Shown here: piece by piece, positions 45,101 to 60,100 of the stretch | Numbering within the stretch: the stretch's first letter is position 1 | How the letters are laid out: each line of letters starts with the position of its first letter | Assembly: GCA_963576565.1 (NCBI GenBank) | Contig: OY755045.1 | Coordinates: 35,732,667-35,796,666, forward strand | Direction of reading: 5' to 3' | Length of the DNA stretch: 64,000 nucleotides | DNA from: Aspidapion aeneum | Taxonomy: Eukaryota; Arthropoda; Insecta; Coleoptera; Brentidae | Position numbers and translations under genes: made by a program | Notes under the pieces: generated by a model | What the model was told of the DNA's origin: nothing | The model's database searches: none | What the model saw: only the letters and a program-made list of their open reading frames with translations

Positions 45101-48100
45101 TGTTTCTTTTCTGCTACTATAACCAGATTTTTGCCATTTATACTGACCGACCTAGATGACTGTTTACTTTCACAAATACTTTCTTTTTCTGACTCCACTC
45201 TATCTTAATGTTTCTGGGCATCCTTTTCTGAAGTTTTTTTGCCATGAGTAATCTTTTGTTTGGACCTCTCACCAAATTTCTCGGGTCATAAAAAATAATT
45301 TGCCAAACTTCGAACCCCAGATTTAGTTCTTCGTGGTTACTTTGTTAGTAACAAGAACAAATATTTTTTTATTCATTCAAACACTGACAAAATCCAAATT
45401 GGAGCAATTAAAACTAAACAAAAATAATATAAAAAAACCAGTTCTCAATCCGCAGATTCTCTGGGCTAGAATAAAAGAAAAACGAACGAACAAACGTCAC
45501 TTACCCTATTATACTCATTCAAATGTAGTTTAAAAAACCCTTGATGATCTAAATTTCGACAGCTGCCGGTTATGAAAACTTGACCATAATTTTCAAAACT
45601 ACCGGCAGTTTCCAATGGGATTCTTCGTCCAGGTTTCACGATAGAAAGGTAGTATAGGCTGCCCGGTAATCTGCAGTAGCGCATTATAGGATCCTCGTAT
45701 TTTGGTACCAATCTGGAAACAAAAGAGTTCAACGTTTGTAAATATTTAGTAGTGGGCCATAGCGTCTTTTGTGGGCTTCTGGATGAAGATGAAAATAACA
45801 CCTGTTTTGATCGATTACTAATGGTCCCACCTACATTGCCTGACCCAAAAATGCCCCAGTCCAAAAAAAGTAGGCTGTACTGTACTGCTGATAAACGCAA
45901 CATGCCTAAATTATGGACTGAAGATAATGCTTAAAAAACTAAATATATGATTTTACGCCAAACGTCGTCATTGGAAATCTGACTATTGATAACACACCAA
46001 TATCAATATCGCATGATAAATATACACGTGGATAAACGAAAAATATTAATATTAGCGAGATAACAAGGACAATTTAAAACTAAGAGTAAGAAAGGGAAAT
46101 TAAAAAAAGAGTGAAATAAACGGAAGCTTTTCCAACGGTATCAATCAAGAACTGACGCAGAGTTTAAAATGAATAAGGAATAATGTTGTCTCTGAGAAAG
46201 AAAATATTGGAACACTTTGGAAGATACTAATGCGAGATCCCAAATACGAGTGACCCTAATATGACGCATTCTCTGTACATACTTTGATAGAATTATATGG
46301 ATTATCACTTGACAAGAGCCCGGTTTCCACACTTGCCTGCCCACCCTGATTAAAAAAATGCATCAGGTGATGCTGCATTTAAAACAACTGCAAATCCATA
46401 TCCCGTCACGTGCTGCGTTTGTTGAATCAGGGTAAGTACGCTTAGGTATAAACCGGCCTTTACCTGTCTCTTATATCCAAATGGAAGTTCCATCCATGTT
46501 TCTTCGGGTCGCTTCTTTTAATAAACCCTGGCACCAACATGTTTCGAATTTTCTGTCCCAACTTATAACCAATTTCCACCCTATTGGATTAGAAAATTAT
46601 GAAAGAGTAATGGGCTTTAATTCGACCTACATTAAAATGATTTATCGTAAGTCAATTATTTTTAAAGTTCTGTAACTTATTCTATATATGCATGCTTGCA
46701 ATTCTGCGCTAGTATGGTTTTTTATAAGTGTCTTGTATCTTATACTCGTAGAGACATTTACCTGGTGCGGTTCAGTCAAATGTTACCTGTTAAAAAACTT
46801 GTGTACCATATTTGTCGCGAAATACTTCCTTGAATACTTCGTAAGGGTGCCTGCACCATAGATTCGTTCGTCATTTGTTCGACAGTTGTTGTCAATCACT
46901 AATCTACCATCGAATACCAGCCCGGCTTGGTTTATTACTTGATAAACCCTAAAAACATAAAACTATAAAGAACACACCACCATCTTGTAAAAGCAAAAAT
47001 GTTATTTGCTTTAAGAAAAACAAATAGAGACGAAACTATTGGAGAAAATGAAAACCTAGAATGCATCGAAGAAAATCAAAAATACAACTTTGAAAGTCTA
47101 GAAATCGAAAGTACGCAAGAAACATAGAGCACTCATTTGAAGAGAACAAGTAGAGAAGCTGTTGGATGTGGTGGACGGAAGAAATACAGGAAATGGTCAA
47201 GGAGAAAAACGCACATACTTGAAATGGCTCAGTACTAAAGAGCCAAGAGACAGCTAAGAAATTTGATACGCACGGAAAAAAATAAATGTTCGAGCACAAA
47301 TGCCACGATATAAAGACACACGTATCTATATGCATTGGAAACTGCAGAGGCTTTTGCGATGCCTCGAAAGATGGCTCCACGTGTAAGTGCCACATCATGT
47401 TTAATAGTGTTTTGTTGATTTTCTAAATTTTAGGATTTTGGCACTAGAAAAAGAAATGATAAAGAATAGTATTAAGAAGCTTAAATCTGAAAAAGCTAGT
47501 GGACCTGGAGGAATATACGCTAAAATGCTCAAATATATTATCAATCCATGCATAAACCGACATCCAGTACCAATACATAAAAAAGGAAACAAGCTGGAGT
47601 GCAACAATTACCGAGGAATTTCAGTAACCAGTACTCTAAGTAGAGTAGGATTCTTAGAGATCTAATAGATAATGATTTTCATGAACAAGAAGAAGAGCAG
47701 GCAGATCTTGTAGTGATAATATTTTTTGTCTTAAACAAGTAATTGGGAAACGGAGTGCCAGAAATAATATTGATATCGGTTTATCTTTCTCTAATGTTCG
47801 GTGTACTGTGTGAGTAAAAATAATTTGCGATAGTTTTGCGCGTCATTTAAGCAGTTCAGTTTTTTCAAATTTGAGCCGTTTCAGACTAAACAGGTGTATT
47901 CATGTCATTTTTATTTTTAAGTAATTTGCGTAACCAACCGGGTTACTGGTTATCTCACTTTCTGAATGTCACATCAACAATATATAAAAACACCCCTCTT
48001 TTTATAATTTTGATGCCTTGGTGCCAAATCGTTTAGTATCAGATTTAGGGAAACTTTTTATGAAATTATTGGTAAAAGCGAGTGTATATACATATGTTTC

Positions 48101-51100
48101 AACTTTATTTTGCAAAACACATAATTATTTAAAAAATACCGAATATTTTTGACTCCGGTTTATTTTGAGAATAGAAGACAGAGAGACAAAAAATAATTTT
48201 AGAAAATTTAATTATTTTACCTGGGACTTATGCTTTTGTCATAAAAGAAGAATATCGCCAGGCATCCCAAAGTCAGCATCTTGTGTTTCGATTCAAACTT
48301 GGCAGCATGCACCATATTTGTCTCAAGGTTGTACTTCCAGTCGATAAAATAGTACGAAGAATAAACTCGTATACTTTGCGCAGCTAGAAGGTCAAACCGT
48401 AGTTGATTTAAAAGGGATTTGAAAAATATTTGATTTGGACCATGGTTTAAATAGGCACTAAGTTTATAGACTTAACCCAACCGGTTTAAATGTATTTTAA
48501 TATGAATCAATATTTGAATCTAAAAGACGCAGCTTATATTGTAATCCTATCTTAGTAACACTCTCCCAAATAAATGAAACACCCTGTACCAGCGAAAAAA
48601 TATAACCTTTATTGCAATGTATTTATAAACAGTTTTAAAAATATTAAAAACTATTGCATTGCAAGGCAAAAAATTAAACTTTCAACCAAAATTTAGACCG
48701 GTCAAGACTCAGTCGTAGTACTTAGCACCCATGCATATATCATATCACGGGGCTGGCCAATAATATTGATATATACTCTAAGACAAGTTAAATGGAGTTG
48801 AGAGTATTTTTTACCTATATAATCCATGAATGCATGATAAATATCTGGATCATTAAACACTGAAATGTTGTGTCTTCGTTTTTTGTCGATGTTCATGCTG
48901 TACGGAAATGGTTCGACCAAGATTATCTGGGGACCGGGAATGCCATATTCCAGAAGACCTAAAATATTGATGTAGGTTAGGCTATTTAGCCCAATCATTT
49001 AAGATAATTTTGTTTAAAACTTTGATTTCTTGGGATTGTTCTCCCACTCCTTTTTTGAGTATTTCAGAAATTATTATTTCTAAAAGTTGCTCTTCTTGCA
49101 GGTGTTGGCGAGTATCATAGCGATTCTTAGTTTCGTATCTCATTTATTTGTCTATTAGATATGGCAATTTTTTCTGCAAAATCTGCTGCGCTATACTCAC
49201 TAGATTATGCACTGACTTGGAGTTCAGTGATGTTAAACGAAATTCTGAAATAGTTTTGTGTTTTTTTACCATGTTTAGCTGCCTCCAATTATTTATAAAA
49301 TCTTACTAAAAGGTATAAAGGTAGGCGCTCTATTTAAAAATCACCCTGTACTCACCTGCAAGACAACTATAAGCTTGTAAGAAATGTCCATAAATAATTA
49401 TCAATTCTTCTTCAAAATCGTCCGAAGACTGAATTTCTTTTAACTTTTGAACTGCGTTAGCGCCATCTAACGGGCCGTTTATTAAAAATACGTTATCTGG
49501 GTTTTCTTGAAATGGCATTCTACAAAAATGTGATGTTTCCATATGATATTATTCAGGTCACTCTATTTGTTCAAATCAAATCAAATCAAAATATGCTTTA
49601 TTGTAAAGTTTTTTTTAAAGTAGAGTTTTACAGACAAAGCAAAAAATGGTCCTTAATTTTAAATTTAAGATAAACACTTGCTTACAAATCTAAGTAGAGG
49701 TACGGCATACCGAAAATAGAATCAACTGGACAAGAAATTCTTTTTAAGGTAATTTCCTTCGAAAGTTGTAAAAAATTCACTGTAGTTATAAAACTATATG
49801 TATCGCACTGACGTTTTGAATTTAGCTAAGGTACAGGTTGAGGTTAAGTTTTAGTAACGACATTTGATCAGTGTCCCTTCTCTTGTCTCCCTCTATGTTC
49901 CTATATGCGAAATATAAAGGAGTACCTATGCACAGAATGGGACTAACAGAAGAGACCGAATGCAGACTCTGGAGGATGACGAAACAGTCAGACATGTACT
50001 GTGCGAATGTCAGGCTATTTAACGTTTACGTCAGAACACTTTTGGTAAACCTCAAATTGAATCAGAAAATCTGAACATTGTCTCGCCCAAACTGATAGCT
50101 AGCCCTTTTGAGAGCTAGGCATACAGTGGTGAGAGACCACTGAAAAGTTAGTTAGAATAGACCCACTAGTGGTCGTAGTGGAAGGTCTGCAAGGTCCACT
50201 CACATATGAATGATCATCATCACTTACAAAATAGACCGGTGTACTGTGAGCTAAAGAGCCAATATAGAAATTTACCTATAATCTTGTAAAGGTTTCTGGA
50301 ACTTTTCACCACACATCAACATCAGCAGATCATAGTGCAAAATCGAGTGGTCGTTGACTAGAATATACTTATTCTTCCTGTCAATTTTGGTCATAGTTCC
50401 TGACACAACATTGACGTAAGTTTTTAAGCTAACCATGTCTAAGTATTTTCCGTTCATAAAATTTTTTTGGACCAGGAACAGATCTCGAGCCTTTTTGGGA
50501 ACCTTAAGTAATAAAATAATTTATTAGAGTCGTTATTATATTTTGGTTTAAACTACTACTTTTGTATTTTTAGAAATCTCTTAAAATTTTAACCCCTCCT
50601 AAAATTACAGAAAAAATCTCAAATGTTCTAAAATGTCCAGCATTTTAAATTTTTCCTAAAATATGATCTCTGATTTCCAGTCTCCATTGGTCTCGGTTGG
50701 TCCAGAGACTCTCATCTACTCCTCTGTCTTTGCCTATTCCTTCTCTCCAACTCAGTCTGGGTCTTCCTCTTTTTCTTGTTCCCTGTGGTCTCCAATTTAG
50801 TATTTTCGGGATTCTATCTTCTTTTTTTCTTTCATGGGTCATACTTCACTACCATAACTGATGACACTTTTCCCTATGCTGTTGTAAATTCTATGTTTCT
50901 TTTGTTTTGATACAGTCAATACAAATACAAAAATCCCAGAAAATACTGTTGAGTTGTCCAATTGCTTGTGTTCCTTGGTTATTTCTGTGTCTGATTTCTT
51001 CATCTAAACTACCGTCATTACTACTTTTTGCATTGTTTTATCTGATGTTGTTGTTCCAAGATAAGGTCCTGTTGGTCCCCACCAATGCACATATATTCCG

Positions 51101-54100
51101 TTTTCTGATTATTTACCAACAGCCCCCACTTATCGTATTCTTCAGTTAATTTACGGGTGATATATTCTAAATCGTCGTAATCTTGAGCCCGGACTATTTG
51201 ATCATCAGTGAAACAGAGAGTATACAGTACATAATCATTCAGTAGTATTCCCATCTGTCCTCACTTTCTTTTCCATGGTTTCAGGGCTTATTCTAAATAG
51301 ATCTTAAACAATGTTAATGACAAGCAACAACCCTGCTTAAGACTCTTGTTGATAATAAACCCCTTTAATAATGTCTGCCCTTTCTTTATTTTGCTTGTGT
51401 TGCCTTTATACTATCTATTTTTACAAAAAAAAACATGTTAAAAACATTTGACTACATGTGAGATTTGGTGTTCACGGATATTTTTATTATTATAAAAAAA
51501 ATGTCATAAAACCAACTATTGGACCTCATGGAATAGCCCTTTCCTGGTTAAGATCAAATATAATGATAATCACAAAAAAATGCACTAAAAATTTTTTAAT
51601 CTTGTACCTAACAAATCTTAAAAGGTTGCTAATTTCTCCTAAAAATCATAGTAATCACTAACCTTAGGATGTAGTCCTTGGCCGCAAACTAAAGTGACAT
51701 TGGAAAACGTTGTTTGATAATTTAGATTTTTCTGTTCCAGAATGAGTGACTCCAAAAATGCGTAAGCTGTATTACTGCAACCTACAAAATAGCGATTGGA
51801 GTTATAAACAGCACGCGTTAAACGAAAACATATAATCTACATTTCAGAAAATTTCAAATGAACCATAGTGATGTTTAAATGATCGTTGTAATGTCACATT
51901 TGTCAAGATTGCCAAAAAAGTCATCATATTGTCATACATTCGGAGAGAAAAGCCAGAATTTAGCTAGTTGGGACTGTCACTAGTAAGCGAATATTTTGTT
52001 AGAATATTTTTTGATTAGTTTTATTCATAATTCATATCTGTCATCCCTCCTACGACTAGCTTGTCTTTCAAAACTCGCCACTGGAATTGGTAGAAAACTA
52101 AGATCAGTTTACGTTAAATAGGTAAAATTTTTTCTTTTGCCTGATTGATTGATTATTTTAAAATGTTTGTCTTCGTTGCACGTTTCTAAATGCCATTTCA
52201 ATGAGAGTGCAAGATTGAAAAATTCAATAAAACATTTACACAGAATATTTGTAAAATTATGTATCTAAACATTTAATGAAAAATCAGGACTGCTAAATAA
52301 AAGTCCATGCAGGAAAAATTTGAGGAGTTAACAGGAATAAAAAGATGCAAGCAGCAACTATGAGTAGACTTAGTGACGGCACCATTACTCGTCCAGAACT
52401 TAATATTGATTTCACTAAAGATACAGGACTAAAAATTATCGACGATGATGTCTTACATTTTATCAAGCAAACCAATGGTTAAAAGGCATGTGATCCTGCG
52501 AAAATTACTGTCAGAGTCATGATCATTGTTGAGGAAAATATTGGAGTTTTAAAAGTTTTCCTAAAAATTGTTCACAACAGAGAATTGCAAGATTAGACAC
52601 CGAATTAAGTGACAAACAGGTGGTAAGCGTTCTAACTCAAAGATTTCTTGATATGAACCGCGACATCTATATCTGTTTTATTGATTTTGAAAAGGTATTG
52701 TGGTTCAATATACTCAAAGACAAGAACATAGATAGCAGGGACTATATAATATTAATTATAGTAAATCTAGCTAACATCTTAAGTCAAAATTGAAGAACAG
52801 GTATCACAGGAAGTAAACATTTTTAACATATGAACCGAACCAAACCGAAGCAGCCTTTATTGAAACTTTTGAATAGCATAATTCATGATAAAACCTACGA
52901 GATTCCATAACTTCGTTGTAGCAGACTGTTTAAACTCTAGGATCTTCAAATATTATTACATAATATTAATATATAAATATAAAAATTTTACTAACCAATC
53001 ACGACGATTCTATTGTTAACCGAGTGCCTGTTCATACTGCATATCGCTATCGTGCTCACATAGAGGGCGTAGTAGTCTTTTCTTGTGATGGCCTCTGACA
53101 AATGGATGCCCTCTTCCTCCATCGCGTTTACATCGTATTCTGCCTGAAGTCTTGGTAGGGCTGGCAAAACCCATTGTAGTAGATTAAGGACCTAAAAGTT
53201 TTCAAATCTCAAGGGGTAAATGTAATTTTTTTTTAATTCTGATTTTTCGAATTTGGTCCTTTTTCAATATTTTAGATGTTGAAAAGTAATTGATAAAAGT
53301 GGTTTAAACTAGCTTTTTAATTATTCAAAAGTAAAATTTAAAGAGTTATGCGCTTACCGGTTTTTCCTTATAAGTGGACTTGTCATAAGTTCTGTGCTTG
53401 TAGAAGAGCACATTGAAGTCGCTTAATCTGTGCAATTCTCTTTTTAAGTATCTAGCACAGCTGAAAAATATTGGAGATACCACAATGCTTTCGATTGTTC
53501 CATAGCTTCCTAAAAAAATATACGAGATATATTAAAATCGAGTTTAGTCTACACACGTCTCATTTTATTAGTAGACGTCGCAATTAGGAAAATATTTTTT
53601 TTTGTTTCTATTTGACTTTTTTTAAGCAATAGAAACAAGAACTCAAAAAATGCAAACAACCTAACCGACGTAACCTCTTTAATTGATCAAATTGTAAAGT
53701 CAAATTAACATAACTGTCCCACAAACCCCATCCGACAACAAAATTTAAATACAGCGAGTAAAAGAGAGTAACGTATCCAGGCGATAGATAGAAGAAAGTG
53801 ACCGAGACCAACATTTTGTATCCTGTAGATTTAGAAGCTTTGGCTGTTTCTTGAAAACAAAAGAGGCCTACTCTGGATGATGATGTGTGTGTGATATGTG
53901 AGAGGGCCTTGCAGCCTTCGATTCCAACTCGTAGACAATTTTGGGTAGTTCTAGTCGACAGTAAGTGACCCGTGAAAAGTTCAGCCACTATACAGATTCC
54001 TGTCTGGTAAGTCCAATGATGTTCCTGACTCTTTTCCTACAAGGTCCTTTCATGTACTCTTTAAAGTAAGCCAGTTCTGGTAGACTTATCCAGTATTGTT

Positions 54101-57100
54101 GGAAGCTGTTCTCCATCCATTTCAATATGGTTGATTTAACAACTTAATGTTCTATCCCCAGGGCTGGTTCGAGGCCAAAAATTCTGGAAAAAGAAAATTG
54201 TGAAAGAAGCAACCGGTAGACCGCTTGTTCCTCTCAATTTTAAAAAATGAATGCCTAAAAAATTTTTAGACTTTCTAGAAAAGAATAAGATATTGTTTGA
54301 TGAGCAGTACAGCTTTTGCGAATCTAGGGACACAGAATTTGCTGCATTGAATACTGTAACAGATATTCAACTAAAAGTCGATCAAAATGCTAAAGGCTGT
54401 TTGCTGTCGCTGGATTTATGTAAAGCATTTGATACTGTTAATCATAATATCTTACTAAAAATCTTGTGGAATTATGGTATAAGAGGCAACATTTATATTT
54501 GGTTTAAAAACTACTTGCAAAATAGAAAACAATATCTCAAAATTAATAACAGTTATAGCTGTCAAAAAATTGTTACATGTGGTGTACCTCAGGGTTCGGT
54601 ATTAGGCACCATTTTATTTTTACGATTTCCAAATTAAAATTAATAGGTAAAATTAAATTATTTGCAGATAATACTACATTCATTTATTTTGGATATAGTT
54701 TTTCTCAAATAAAATCAAACATTTTGCAAGTTATGAAAATTCTAAAGAAATGACTGAACTTAAATAAATTAACAATTAATGTTGACAAATCCTTTTATAT
54801 ATGTTTCTAGATAAAAGTCAAATAACATATCAATGTGAACCAATTAAGTTTGAATCCAACCTTCAATCAAATATACTAAATGCAGAAACTTTTTAGGACT
54901 GTTTATAGATGAAAACTTGACTTGGAAAAATCACATATAATATTTACGAAAATCATTATTTCCCCTTGTAGGAGTTTTGTATAAAAGTCGATATCTTATT
55001 CCTTTATCTCATCTTAAAAAAAAATTACTTTGCCCTTTTTTTATTTAAAAATACAATATTTAATAACGATATGGGGTTTTACAAATTCTTGTAAAATTAC
55101 AAAACAAAATCATAAAATGTATACATAAACTTCCATTTTTAGAACCAACTATCAATTTGTATAAACCACTTGGATATCTTATTTTATTTTTTATAATTTA
55201 TATATAGTAAAGACAGGCATTTTTATTAATTCTTTAATAATTAATAAAAAAAATTCAAATATTAAGCTTACTAAAATCAATAATATGCATACACATCAAA
55301 CAGGCCAATCCAATATGTACCAAACAATACCATTTTAATGTAATATTGACAAAAAATCGTTTTTATATGATGGAATTATATTACAACAAATTATTTAAAA
55401 CTATACCAACATTTTTTGGAAGAATAATAAAAAAAAATAACATTGACATTCATATTTATTTGTACTATATGATTTTTTTAACCGGTAAACGTATCTATTT
55501 ATATAATTCTTACTTCTTTTTTAATATCTTTTTGTGAGTTAAATAGTTGCCCTGTAATAAACTATTTAAGTTTGTTGGGAAATAAAAAAATCTAATTTGC
55601 TATAGTCACCAAACAGCAAATTTCGAACACCTTATACAGGATGTTCGGCACCTGAACCGTCAAAATTTTTTTGGGATATTGTAGGGGTCATTTGCTACCT
55701 TTTCAACCTTGGAACTTGGGTCCTAAGAGTCACGGCTAAAGAGATTATTATACTATTAGAAATTTAAAAAAAAAATTCTCAAATTATCCAAAATCCCACC
55801 TTTAAACCCTCGTAAGCTTTTTATTAATGTCTGGAAAAGCACCATTTTTTAAAAATAATTCTGTAATCTTATGCTTCTTCAACTAATTAATAGATTTGTT
55901 AAAATCGATGTACCAAAGGGACATACGAGGTTTTTTATTAAAGAACATTAGTGATTTAGTGAAATAAAATCAAGTTCAAAATTAAAAATCAAAAAAAGTA
56001 TCGACAATTGAGAACTTCATTTTCTTTTAAAAACTTCTTTAGTTGATTACCTTTCTAACGGTATGCTACACATTGATAAAAAACATTTCTGCTTTAAAAT
56101 ACGGATATTCCGTCAGAAGGGCGAGACTCGGTCGGAATTGGGAAGAAAAACAATTTGATGTTTATGATCCTTTCCCTACTTAAACAAAAGTTAAACTTTT
56201 AACAAGAATGTATTGTGTTTTTTATTTATAAATTTTGTTCGAAACGATCATAAACATCAAATTGTTTTTCTTATCAAGTCCGAACGATTATTGCCCTTCT
56301 GACGGAATATCCGTATTTTAAAGCAGAAATGTTTTTTTTTTATCAAAGTGTAGCGTACCGTTGGAAAGGTAATCAACTAGAAAAGTTTTTAAAAGAAAAT
56401 GAAGTTCTCAAGTGTCGATACTTTTTTTAATTATTAATTCTGAAGTTGATTTTCTTTCACAAAATCACTAATGTTCTTTAATAAAAAACCTCGTATATGT
56501 CCCTTTGGTACATAAATTTTCACAAATCTATTAATTAGTTGAAGTAGCATAAGATTACAGAATTATAAAAAAAAATGGTGTTTTTTCAGACATTAATAAA
56601 AAGCTTACGAGGGTTTAAAGGTGGGATTTTGGGTAATTTGAGAAAAAAAATTAAATATTCATATCTCTTTAGCCGTGACTTTAAGGATCCAAGCTCCAAG
56701 GTTGAAAAGGTAGCAAACGACCGCAACAATATCCCAAAAAATTTTGACGGTTCATGTGCCGAAAACCCTGTATAATGTGGGAGAATTATTAATATTTGGT
56801 ACTGAAAGTAATTCAATACTAAACTAACCTGATTGAAACAAATTCAGGGGCACCCAGGGCTGAATGTCGTAATGAGCATCCAAATAGTCCACGTGGTATT
56901 CTTCGGACAAAACAGCAGTACCGACCACGTGATCTTCACAGAGAAACACGAAACATTGGTAAGGACTGTGTTCGTATTGCAGGCACACGTGGAATTGGGA
57001 TAGAATCAATGGATTTGTAGGAAGGGTTTCTAAAACAAGGAAAAATACAATTTTTTTGTTTGATTTTTAAATTCACAGGTACTAAATAAAAATTCCGCTG

Positions 57101-60100
57101 ATTGACACTCTGAAATTGGGTAAAAACTCTAATCCAGACGTTGATCTGGCCTGAAAGACAGAAGTGCTGTCGTAGGTCACGGATGGTTTCTTTTTCTTTG
57201 CAATCGATTTTTTCTTCGAGCAATTTATACTCGCCTGCTCTTGTTCTAGTTTGCCTTGGTCGGTTTTCTCACTATAGACGTAGGATGAAAGACAAAACGG
57301 TGTGATTAACTGTCAACACTTATTAGGTGTCCATTAGATCTTGGGACCCCGTGAGGTTAAGCTTTCGAGCTACCCACGGAACAATGTGAGAGAAACAAAA
57401 ACTTCTTTTTACCCGATTAGCCATGAAAACTTGTTTGATATTGTTTTTTATTCGCTGCTTTCGGATTTTCCTTGTTATATGGTGGCACAATTGCTTATTG
57501 AATGTTGAACGAAGTTTCATCGACAGTAATGTTATTTGACTCATTTATTTTAACTTCCTCCAAATCACAGACTGTTTTTTGAGGTCTGTGCTCCAAATGG
57601 TCTTTACTGGCCACTTGAGCTTCCAGCTTCCCCAAGATGGTGATTTTCTGCAGGACATAGGTCTAAAATACTAATTGTCTAGCTTTGGATTTTCTTCAAT
57701 TTGTGGCATAATTGCATTTTTAATGTTAAACGAAGTTTCAACGATAATAAAGTACTGTTATTTTATAATGTCTTAACTGTCTTCATATGATCTTTAGTGG
57801 TCACTTGGACCTCCTGTTTGTCCAAGATGCCGATTATTTGGCTTTGCTTTTCTCGTTTCCTTTGGATCTTCTTCGGCTTGTTGCACAATTTTATTTTTTA
57901 TATTAGACGAAGTTTCATTAATAGTAGAGTAATGCTATTACCTAATAATCTAGTTCCTCGAAACTGTAACGACGTACCTAAAAATTTTGAAAAAGTTTTT
58001 GACTCATTTATTTTTGGCCCTCGTTTTTTGGCTTTTATATTAAGCACCGTTACAGTTTCGGTCAAAGATCTTTCGTCTCTACTATGAACAACAATATCGT
58101 CCGTGTAGCCAGAGTAAACTAATGTCATTACGCGGGTTGTCTTTTAAGTCTTGCATATACAGGTGGAATAAAACAGTAGATAACTTAAAAACTTTATTGT
58201 TTCTCGAAGTATCGAAGTAATTAATGCACTTTTCAATACGCTCATACAAGTTGTCAAAGCTGTAATTCCACTCGTTTGTTGGTACTGTCAAAATTGCACT
58301 CTTGAACGCGTCGACTGCTTCCTCTGGCGAGTAAAATCTTTGACCACGCAGTCCATTTTTGATTTTCGGAAAAGTATAGAAATTGTCGGGGCTGTATGGA
58401 GGATGGTCCAACAATTCGATGTTTTGTTGGTTTTTCGTACTTTATGCGAACAGAGGAATTGTAGCTACATGACCTGCTTTTGAGACAAATGTCGCGACCA
58501 TGATACCACCATCTTGTGGCTTAACAACTTATTTTGGATATTTCTGAGGATCTGAGAAAAATAAAACAATGGTGTGATGCTAATCCCCTTTGCCTTAACA
58601 TGTCCAAAACTCATCTCATGGGATTTAACTGCACACTGCCAAACTTGAATACTGGTAGCAATTCAATTGACTGTCATAAATTCTAAGTTCCTGGGTTTGT
58701 TTAATGATGAAAAGCTTACATTTTATCCTCACATCATCACTCTTAATAAGAAGCTTGCTTCTGGGTGCTTTTCAGTCCGCGTTACTAAAAACCTAGGAAA
58801 AGAAGTCGCACGCAATGTTTACTTTTCTCTCGTAGAGTCACATCTGAGATATGCTATACCTTTCTGGGGAGCTTGTTCCAAAGTTCTCTTCCAATCTGTT
58901 TTCGTTCTTCAGAAAAGAGCAGTTAGAAATCTATCTAACTCGCATCCTAGAGCTCACCGTAGGCCCCTTTTCATTGAAAATGGAATTCTCACTCTTCCTT
59001 CCTTATTCATTTTAGAGACTGCTTGTCTAATTCACAAAAAAAGAGATTTTCTTCCAGCCCATCAGCAATCATATACCACACGTCAGTCTCATGAAATTCC
59101 CCTCCCGATTCCTCATTCAGCACTTGTCCGTCATTCACTCATCTACAATGGCATTAAAATTTATAATCATATTGACCCCATGCTTAGGGGTGTACATGAT
59201 TTGGGACATTTCAGAAAAACATTAAAAAATACCCTGGTACAGAAGGCATACTATAGAATTGACGAGTTCTTTGAAGGACCTTAAATAATTTTTTATATTT
59301 TATACAATTACACAGGTTGATGTGTTCCTTTTTTCTATGCTCTATAAAAAATATATACCTACATACATAATTTTAAGTTTATTTTTGGTATATACATATA
59401 TATAAAAAACAATTTAAGTATTTTAAAATATTGTGTTGTGTAAGTCTAAATTGTTGAAAATTCTAGTAGGTTTAGCTGTACTTTTCTCATTTATGTATAT
59501 ATATTAATTTATTACTTTGAAATGTGCAGCAGTCTTAACAAAATTTTTAAGTTAGTTATAACAAATTTTTTAAATAAGTAAGCTTTGTCAATAAGAACTG
59601 ATCATTGTGTTAGTTTTTGGACAATAAAGCACTTCATTAATTCATTCATTCATTCATCTTTTTTGATACTCTTCGAGAAACGATTACTTTTATTGCTTTT
59701 CTTCTTAAAACACCCAAACAGACGACTGACCTATAATTTCGGGTTCATATGAGTAAATCCATGATTCATCACCACTGACAATGCTGTACACGTTTTTTGA
59801 GTTTCCTGCCTCAAAGCGGTCTACAGTTTTTTGACACCAATTGACTAGCTGCTGTTCTTCGGTTAACAGGTACGGTATCCAACGGGTAACTAATTTTCTG
59901 ACCCTTAATTTTTCTTGCAAAATTTGTTGTATTGAGGTCTTTAAAACCCACAATGAAGCCTTAATTTCGCGATATGTCACATGTCGATCTTTCGTCATGA
60001 GCATGCGCACAGCATCGATATTTTTTGCTGGGTGTCAGCCGTTTTTGGTGCACATGGCCTTGGATCGTCGATACGGCTAATCCGTCCACGCTTGAATTTT

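Noticed and set aside
45752..45934. + strand frame beside CFAP61 exon 45505-45712
   Set aside because: No conserved motif; it is antisense to the intron just upstream of that exon.
49330..49542. Start codon at 49542 as the beginning of a separate gene
   Set aside because: The frame continues a CFAP61 exon that starts at the 49519 acceptor; the upstream Met is intronic.
53608..53988. 126-codon - strand frame as a host gene
   Set aside because: It overlaps a weak LINE RNase H trace and has no conserved host domain that I recognise.
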